Source: RGIG4608 sp045125655
GTDB lineage: Bacteria > Bacillota > Clostridia > Oscillospirales > CAG-272
NCBI GenBank assembly: GCA_045125655.1
Contig: JBGVNP010000164.1
Coordinates: forward strand, 1 to 6,300
Length of the DNA stretch: 6,300 nt
Reading direction: 5' to 3'
Shown here: positions 1 to 6,300 of the stretch, piece by piece
Layout: every line of letters begins with the position of its first letter
How positions within the stretch are numbered: the first letter of the stretch is position 1
Position numbers and translations under genes: made by a program
Notes under the pieces: generated by a model
Databases searched by the model: none
What the model was told of the DNA's origin: nothing
Seen by the model: only the letters and a program-made list of their open reading frames with translations

Positions 1-18
1 AATTATTAGTCTTATATA

Positions 19-429
19 TTATTCAAAGATTTCTTTGTGTAAATAAATAGTTAAATATTCTATAAATAAATGAGAATATTTGTTAATATCAATAAAACAA
101 TTATTATTCATCATAAATGTGTGTAAAATAGAATAAATAGCCAAATGATCAGTTCCCTCAATATATGATATATAATATATATTGTCTCCAACTTTGTTTA
201 AATATATTATAACGCTGGCACATTTCAATAAAATTCCGTATTCATTTTTACAAATATTTAAAGTTGATAAATAAATGTATTTTGATAAGTCATTACAAGA
301 AATGACTTTTCTTGTGTGTTTTAGCGGAGTATATTTATCATTTTCATTTAATTCTTCAACAAATAAATACTCTTTATAGAAATCATTGTCATATTTTGCT
401 AAAAGTTCCTTATTATATATAATATTCAT
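19..429 (-). CDS. Hypothetical protein, 136 aa, no recognised family
   Basis: I do not recognise this protein, and no function can be assigned. It has 136 residues starting MNIIYNKELL and ending KEIFE with a TAA stop. It is rich in Ile, Tyr, Asn, Leu and Lys, as expected in a very AT-rich genome, and has no Trp. No signal peptide, clear membrane segment or catalytic motif is visible. The composition suggests a small soluble alpha/beta protein: a strand-like stretch at about 65-77 (ILLKCASVIIYL), another at about 84-90 (IYYISYI), and a hydrophobic helix-like C-terminus at about 120-134. A GTG six codons upstream (447) keeps the frame open, but the ATG at 429 is preferred because a Shine-Dalgarno sequence lies 9 nt before it. 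The gene diverges from the rRNA operon and its stop is 18 nt from the window edge, so downstream partners are unseen. An unbroken frame of this length in AT-rich DNA, plus a good ribosome site, supports a real gene. Confidence 0.75.
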   Translation of the reverse strand: MNIIYNKELLAKYDNDFYKEYLFVEELNENDKYTPLKHTRKVISCNDLSKYIYLSTLNICKNEYGILLKCASVIIYLNKVGDNIYYISYIEGTDHLAIYSILHTFMMNNNCFIDINKYSHLFIEYLTIYLHKEIFE

Positions 430-438
430 ATTTATACA

Positions 439-445
439 CTTCCTC
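439..445 (-). promoter_or_regulatory. Shine-Dalgarno site deciding the start of the upstream CDS
   Basis: On the minus strand this reads GAGGAAG, complementary to the CCTCC core near the 3' end of the 16S in this same window. It ends 9 nt before the ATG at 429-427. The alternative GTG start at 447-445 would overlap this site and has only A/T sequence before it. The ATG is therefore the better start. Confidence 0.7.
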
Positions 446-471
446 ACATATAAATAATAATATATTTTTAA

Positions 472-486
472 ACTATTTAAAATAGT
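472..486. repeat. Perfect 7-bp palindrome in the divergent intergenic region
   Basis: ACTATTT and AAATAGT flank a single central base. The site lies 43 bp upstream of the minus-strand ATG and 57 bp upstream of the rrn -35 box, so it could be an operator for the hypothetical gene. In DNA this AT-rich a palindrome of this size can also arise by chance. Confidence 0.3.
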
Positions 487-571
487 AAAAAATCCATAAA
501 ATAAAAAAAATAAAAAAAGTTAAAAAAATTTTTAAAAAAGTGTTGACACCGCAATAACATAGTGGTATCAT
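487..571 (+). promoter_or_regulatory. rRNA operon promoter with A-tract UP-like element
   Basis: The -35 box TTGACA (543-548) is separated by exactly 17 bp from the -10 box TATCAT (566-571). A TG one base before the -10 (563-564) gives an extended -10. Transcription should start near 577-580. The stretch at about 487-542 is almost entirely A and T, with phased A and T tracts reaching the -35, as in the UP elements that raise rrn promoter strength by binding the RNA polymerase alpha subunit. It is the best sigma-A-type promoter before the 16S and is placed about 175 nt upstream of it, which is typical. Growth-rate control by initiating-nucleotide level is known for rrn promoters in Firmicutes, but the starting base cannot be fixed from sequence alone. 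Confidence 0.85.
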
Positions 572-583
572 ATAGAAGCTGAA

Positions 584-627
584 GTCAAGGAACAGCAAAA
601 TATTATATAAAATATAATGTTTCTTGA
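584..627 (+). other. Hairpin in the rRNA leader transcript
   Basis: CAAGGAAC (586-593) pairs with GTTTCTTG (619-626), extended by U585-A627. The loop can form a second stem, ATTATA (602-607) with TATAAT (613-618). It lies between the transcription start and the boxA, where leader structures of rrn operons usually sit. It may stabilise the 5' end or help assemble the antitermination complex; that role is inferred. Confidence 0.45.
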
Positions 628-632
628 TAAAG

Positions 633-658
633 TAAGCGATCTTTGAAAACTAGACAGA
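633..658 (+). other. 5' arm of the pre-16S processing stalk
   Basis: Positions 633-658 pair with 2350-2375 in the 16S-23S spacer. This gives a 26-position helix with one internal G.G mismatch (645 against 2363) and two G.U pairs (638-2370 and 642-2366). Such stalks loop out the 16S precursor and are cut by RNase III. The pairing was read directly base by base; the enzyme is inferred from the general rRNA maturation pathway. Confidence 0.8.
638..651 (+). promoter_or_regulatory. boxA-like antitermination element in the leader
   Basis: GATCTTTGAAAACT resembles the Firmicute rrn boxA (core CTTTGAAAA), the RNA site bound by NusB and the S10 protein (NusE) to make RNA polymerase resistant to termination in rRNA operons. 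The identical 14 nt recur before the 23S (2398-2411), as expected for an operon with a boxA ahead of each large rRNA. It is also embedded in the 5' arm of the 16S processing stem. Confidence 0.7.
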
Positions 659-727
659 ATATAAACACAACGTCAATAAAACAAAGAAAAAATAAGAAGC
701 ACAGGAAATCAAACTTATAATAGAAAA

Positions 728-741
728 TACTCGAAAGAGTA
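728..741 (+). other. Small GAAA-tetraloop hairpin just before 16S
   Basis: TACTC and GAGTA form a 5-bp stem closed by a GAAA tetraloop (733-736), ending about 10 nt before the mature 16S. It could mark or protect the 5' maturation site, but nothing in the sequence proves a role. Confidence 0.35.
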
Positions 742-751
742 AACATATAAG

Positions 752-2273
<1,522 letters not shown>

Positions 2274-2349
2274 AAGGAGTAATAACCAAAAACGAAAAAA
2301 AGAGTGTAACTCTTAAGAAACAACGATTAAATGTGCTAAAAGTTGTGAA

Positions 2350-2375
2350 TCTGTCTAGTTTTGAAGGATTGCTTA
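2350..2375 (+). other. 3' arm of the pre-16S processing stalk
   Basis: This arm pairs with leader positions 633-658. The central part, TCTAGTTTTGAAGGATT (2354-2370), is repeated with a single change at 5434-5450, where it serves as the 3' arm of the 23S stalk. Confidence 0.8.
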
Positions 2376-2391
2376 AAGCAAAACTTCAAAC

Positions 2392-2420
2392 GAAAGAGAT
2401 CTTTGAAAACTGGATATGGA
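2392..2420 (+). other. Second boxA-like element and 5' arm of the pre-23S stalk
   Basis: GATCTTTGAAAACT at 2398-2411 is identical to the leader boxA and probably reloads antitermination factors before the long 23S. The same stretch pairs with the 23S-5S spacer: 2398-2420 with 5428-5450, with one G.G mismatch (2405 against 5443) and G.U pairs at 2412-5436 and 2398-5450. It continues as 2392-2397 with 5452-5457 after a single bulged A (5451). The resulting stalk encloses 23S and is the expected RNase III substrate. Confidence 0.75.
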
Positions 2421-2509
2421 AAGTTTTTCTGTAATAGTATAAATTTTTTAGGGTAAAAAAAACTAAGAAACGAGACAACAAAAAAAACAGTAAAAAGTTA
2501 CAAACACAA

Positions 2510-5395
<2,886 letters not shown>

Positions 5396-5466
5396 TTGTG
5401 TTTGTTAAAAAATTATAGTAAAATAAATCCATATCTAGTTTTGAAAGATTATCTTTCAGAAAAAAA
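5396..5466 (+). other. 23S-5S spacer with 3' arm of the pre-23S stalk
   Basis: This is a 71-nt spacer with no tRNA. Positions 5396-5404 extend helix H1 of 23S by pairing with 2501-2509. Positions 5428-5457 pair with 2392-2420 to form the pre-23S stalk. The tail GAAAGAT-T-ATCTTTC (5443-5457) can instead fold on itself as a 6-bp hairpin with a 3-nt loop, which competes with the long-range stalk. Confidence 0.75.
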
Positions 5467-5574
5467 GTCTGGTGACGATGGCACGGTGGACACACCTGTA
5501 CCCATCCCGAACACAGAAGTTAAGCACCGTAACGGCGATTGTATCCGTAAGGAGAGAGGAGCACGTTGCCGGGC
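5467..5574 (+). rRNA. rrf: 5S ribosomal RNA, complete and short
   Basis: This is 5S rRNA of about 108 nt, compared with about 115-120 in most bacteria and about 105-110 in many Mollicutes. The conserved core CCCATCCCGAACACAGAAGTTAAGC (from 5501) fits helix III and loop B/C. Helix I forms between 5467-5477 and 5564-5574, an 11-bp stem with several G.U pairs. Most of the shortening is in helix IV, which appears reduced to TCC-GTAA-GGA (5544-5553), a 3-bp stem with a tetraloop. It binds L5, L18 and L25-type proteins in the large subunit. It is the last gene of the operon and runs directly into a T tract. Confidence 0.95.
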
Positions 5575-5594
5575 TTTTTTTTTGCTCTTTTTTT
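5557..5594 (+). terminator. Intrinsic terminator at the end of the rRNA operon
   Basis: The 5S end is followed at once by nine T (5575-5583), then GCTC and seven more T (5588-5594). Two hairpins could drive release. 5S helix I itself lies just before the first T run. Alternatively, AGGAGCA (5557-5563) pairs with TGCTCTT (5583-5589) before the remaining T's. The second would include the 3' strand of 5S helix I in its loop. Termination here is well supported; which hairpin is used is not. Confidence 0.7.
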
Positions 5595-5659
5595 CAATGT
5601 TTTTAATGATTAAACCATTTATTTATTTTGTGATATTGTAACATTAGGTGATATTTGCT

Positions 5660-6169
5660 ATGAAAATTTGTAAAAAACACTAGTGCTATTATTATTTTTG
5701 TACTCATTAACGCTAACTTCGTTTAATAATTTTCAAACATCTAGTTCAATTACTGAGATAAATTTCGTGGGATTTATTTATTGATGGTAGTAAACCGTAT
5801 TTTGATTATGTTATTGATCGCGCATAAAGCTAGAATGTTTGATTAAGAAAATAGTCCTGCTTCAATTGAATAATTATCTTCAAAGACTTCAGTGCATTAT
5901 AATTTGAGTTTTGTTCGTTTTTACATATTGATAATTTAATCACTAAAGAGTCTATAAATCTATATGGGTTAAAAATAACAGTTTTATCAGCGTTTGATTT
6001 ATTTTTTATTTAAGAACAACTTTTTAAAAACATGAAATGCATAGAATAGAAGTTAAAACTTATGAACCAACAGATTTATATCTTACATTTGATAATTTTC
6101 TTGATAAACAAATTGATTTTGAGAAAATTTGGAATTTGATTTTGCTTTTAATATTTGAAAATAAAATGG
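5660..6169 (+). pseudogene. Probable decayed gene of unknown identity
   Basis: No intact gene of useful length exists between the 5S and the IS end, but coding-like remnants lie on the + strand. A Shine-Dalgarno-like AGGTGA (5646-5651) stands 8 nt before ATG 5660, which gives MKICKKH and then a stop. Another frame continues at 5683-5781 as a hydrophobic stretch, VLLLFLYSLTLTSFNN, followed by FQTSSSITEINF; lysines followed by a hydrophobic run resemble a signal peptide or membrane anchor. Other frames give WDLFIDGSKPYFDYVIDRA (5768-5824), SINLYGLKITVLSAFDLFFI (5951-6010) and the stretch from 6037. At least two frame changes and several stops would be needed to join them. I do not recognise the parent protein. 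The alternative is ordinary AT-rich intergenic sequence with chance open stretches. The second half of the region is less convincing than the start. Confidence 0.35.
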
Positions 6170-6174
6170 TGTAA
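6037..6174 (+). pseudogene. 45-codon open stretch cut by the IS21 end
   Basis: This reads MHRIEVKTYEPTDLYLTFDN and continues to ENKMV, then TAA at 6172-6174. The mix of charged and hydrophobic residues (EVKTYEPTDLYLTFDNFLDK) looks more protein-like than random AT-rich DNA. No ribosome site precedes the ATG. If the IS terminus begins at 6170, the last codon and the stop are supplied by the insertion sequence, and the original reading frame was interrupted there. It is probably the last visible piece of the decayed gene upstream. No family is recognised. Confidence 0.3.
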
Positions 6175-6184
6175 ATGTCAACTT

Positions 6185-6218
6185 TAAAATGTAGGAAAAT
6201 TGCAATCTAAAATGTAGG
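6185..6218. repeat. Two direct repeats TAAAATGTAGG in the IS end
   Basis: TAAAATGTAGG occurs at 6185-6195 and again at 6208-6218, 23 bp apart start to start (about two helical turns). IS21-family ends typically carry several such repeats as binding sites for the IstA transposase. Confidence 0.7.
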
Positions 6219-6219
6219 T

Positions 6220-6300
6220 TTATTCATCTTGATCATCAAATATTCTTCTACCTTTAATACGATAAGATTGACCAGTAATCTTTACAATATCGCAATGATG
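6220..6300 (-). CDS. istB: IstB-like ATPase of IS21 family, C-terminal 26 residues
   Basis: Only the end of the gene is present: HHCDIVKITGQSYRIKGRR followed by IFDDQDE and TAA. IstB helpers of IS21-family elements end with a conserved block of the type H-x-x-(I/V)-x-x-I-x-G-x-S-Y-R-(I/L)-(K/R), and the DIVKITGQSYRIK stretch matches that pattern closely. IstB is a AAA+ ATPase that forms assemblies on target DNA and stimulates the IstA transposase. The Walker motifs would lie upstream, beyond the window edge. The stop sits 2 bp inside the nearest terminal repeat and about 50 bp from the IS boundary, as expected for the last gene of the element. Identification rests on this short tail plus the terminal repeats. 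Confidence 0.75.
   Translation of the reverse strand, partial: HHCDIVKITGQSYRIKGRRIFDDQDE

Larger units (their letters stand above)
2274..2509 (+). other. 16S-23S spacer without tRNA genes
   Basis: This is 236 nt of spacer. I find no tRNA: there is no cloverleaf and no GTTCGANTC-like T arm. In order it holds the hairpin next to the 16S end, a short hairpin AAGAGT/ACTCTT (2300-2314), the 3' arm of the 16S stalk (2350-2375), the 5' arm of the 23S stalk with a boxA-like core (2392-2420), and an A-rich tail. Positions 2501-2509 (CAAACACAA) pair with 5396-5404 and extend 23S helix H1 outside the mature rRNA. Confidence 0.85.
6170..6300 (-). mobile_element. IS21-family insertion sequence, istB-side end (partial)
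   Basis: The terminus reads TGTAAATGTCAACTTTAAAA from 6170. It starts with TG, as IS21-family ends do, and is followed by spaced copies of an 11-bp repeat and the C-terminal codons of an IstB-like helper ATPase. In IS21 elements istB follows istA, so this is the downstream end of the element, with the transposase gene istA expected beyond the window edge. The exact outer boundary could instead be TGTCAAC at 6176. The other end and the target duplication are outside the window, so completeness cannot be judged. Confidence 0.75.

Noticed and set aside
19..429. Evidence for a reassigned TGA codon (genetic code 4), given the Mollicutes-like character
   Set aside because: The upstream gene has no Trp and no in-frame TGA, and the small downstream fragment uses TGG. 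The window cannot decide the code.
445..447. GTG as an alternative start giving 142 residues
   Set aside because: It overlaps the GAGGAAG Shine-Dalgarno and has no such site upstream; the ATG at 429 fits better.
613..618. TATAAT as the -10 box of a second rrn promoter
   Set aside because: No -35 box is present 16-18 bp upstream (only GAACAG), and the sequence is explained as one strand of the leader hairpin.
716..721. TATAAT just before the 16S as another promoter
   Set aside because: No -35 match at the right spacing. A start there would also skip the leader arm of the 16S stalk and the boxA.
2274..2509. tRNA-Ile or tRNA-Ala genes in the 16S-23S spacer
   Set aside because: No cloverleaf, anticodon arm or T-arm signature; the spacer is filled by processing arms and A-rich sequence.
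5396..5641. An 81-codon + strand frame across the 23S-5S spacer and 5S
   Set aside because: It overlaps the entire 5S gene, the processing stem and the terminator. The ATG-like start belongs to the 23S end region and there is no ribosome site.
6185..6218. Spaced repeats as the edge of a CRISPR array
   Set aside because: There are only two 11-bp copies, without CRISPR-length repeats. Their position at an IS terminus beside istB explains them.

Overview
The window holds one complete ribosomal RNA operon on the + strand, in the order promoter, leader, 16S, spacer, 23S, spacer, 5S, terminator. It sits in very AT-rich flanking DNA. The contrast between the rRNAs and flanks made largely of A/T runs, the 16S end 'GGATCACCTCCTTTCT', the short 5S of about 108 nt and the spacers without tRNA genes all point to a low-GC Firmicute/Mollicutes-like bacterium (Erysipelotrichia, RF39 or Tenericutes grade). 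That placement is inferred from sequence character, not from a database match.

Layout. Positions 19-429 (minus strand) encode an unrecognised 136-residue protein, transcribed away from the operon. Positions 430-542 are an intergenic stretch of A and T tracts with a perfect 7-bp palindrome, leading into a near-consensus rrn promoter (TTGACA, 17 bp, TATCAT, with an extended -10). The leader carries a hairpin and a boxA-like element. 16S runs from about 752 to 2273, 23S from about 2510 to 5395, and 5S from about 5467 to 5574. A T-rich terminator follows the 5S directly.

The operon works as one transcript. The leader pairs with the 16S-23S spacer to close a stalk around 16S, and the same spacer pairs with the 23S-5S spacer to close a stalk around 23S. 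Both stalks are built from copies of the same boxA-centred sequence and both contain a G.G mismatch at the same place. The rRNAs look functional. Several departures from the usual bacterial sequence come as base-pair-preserving double changes (16S h28, 23S H91 and H93), and the PTC and decoding-site landmarks checked are intact.

Downstream, positions 5595-6169 contain no intact gene. Short coding-looking stretches on the + strand, broken by stops and frame changes, suggest a decayed gene. From about 6170 to the window edge lies the end of an IS21-family element: a terminus with spaced TAAAATGTAGG repeats and the last 26 codons of an IstB-like ATPase on the minus strand.

I see no convincing new defence, CRISPR or mobile system. 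The points most worth following are the h28 covariation, the shared boxA/mismatch design of the two processing stalks, the orphan upstream protein and the IS21 insertion beside the rRNA operon.
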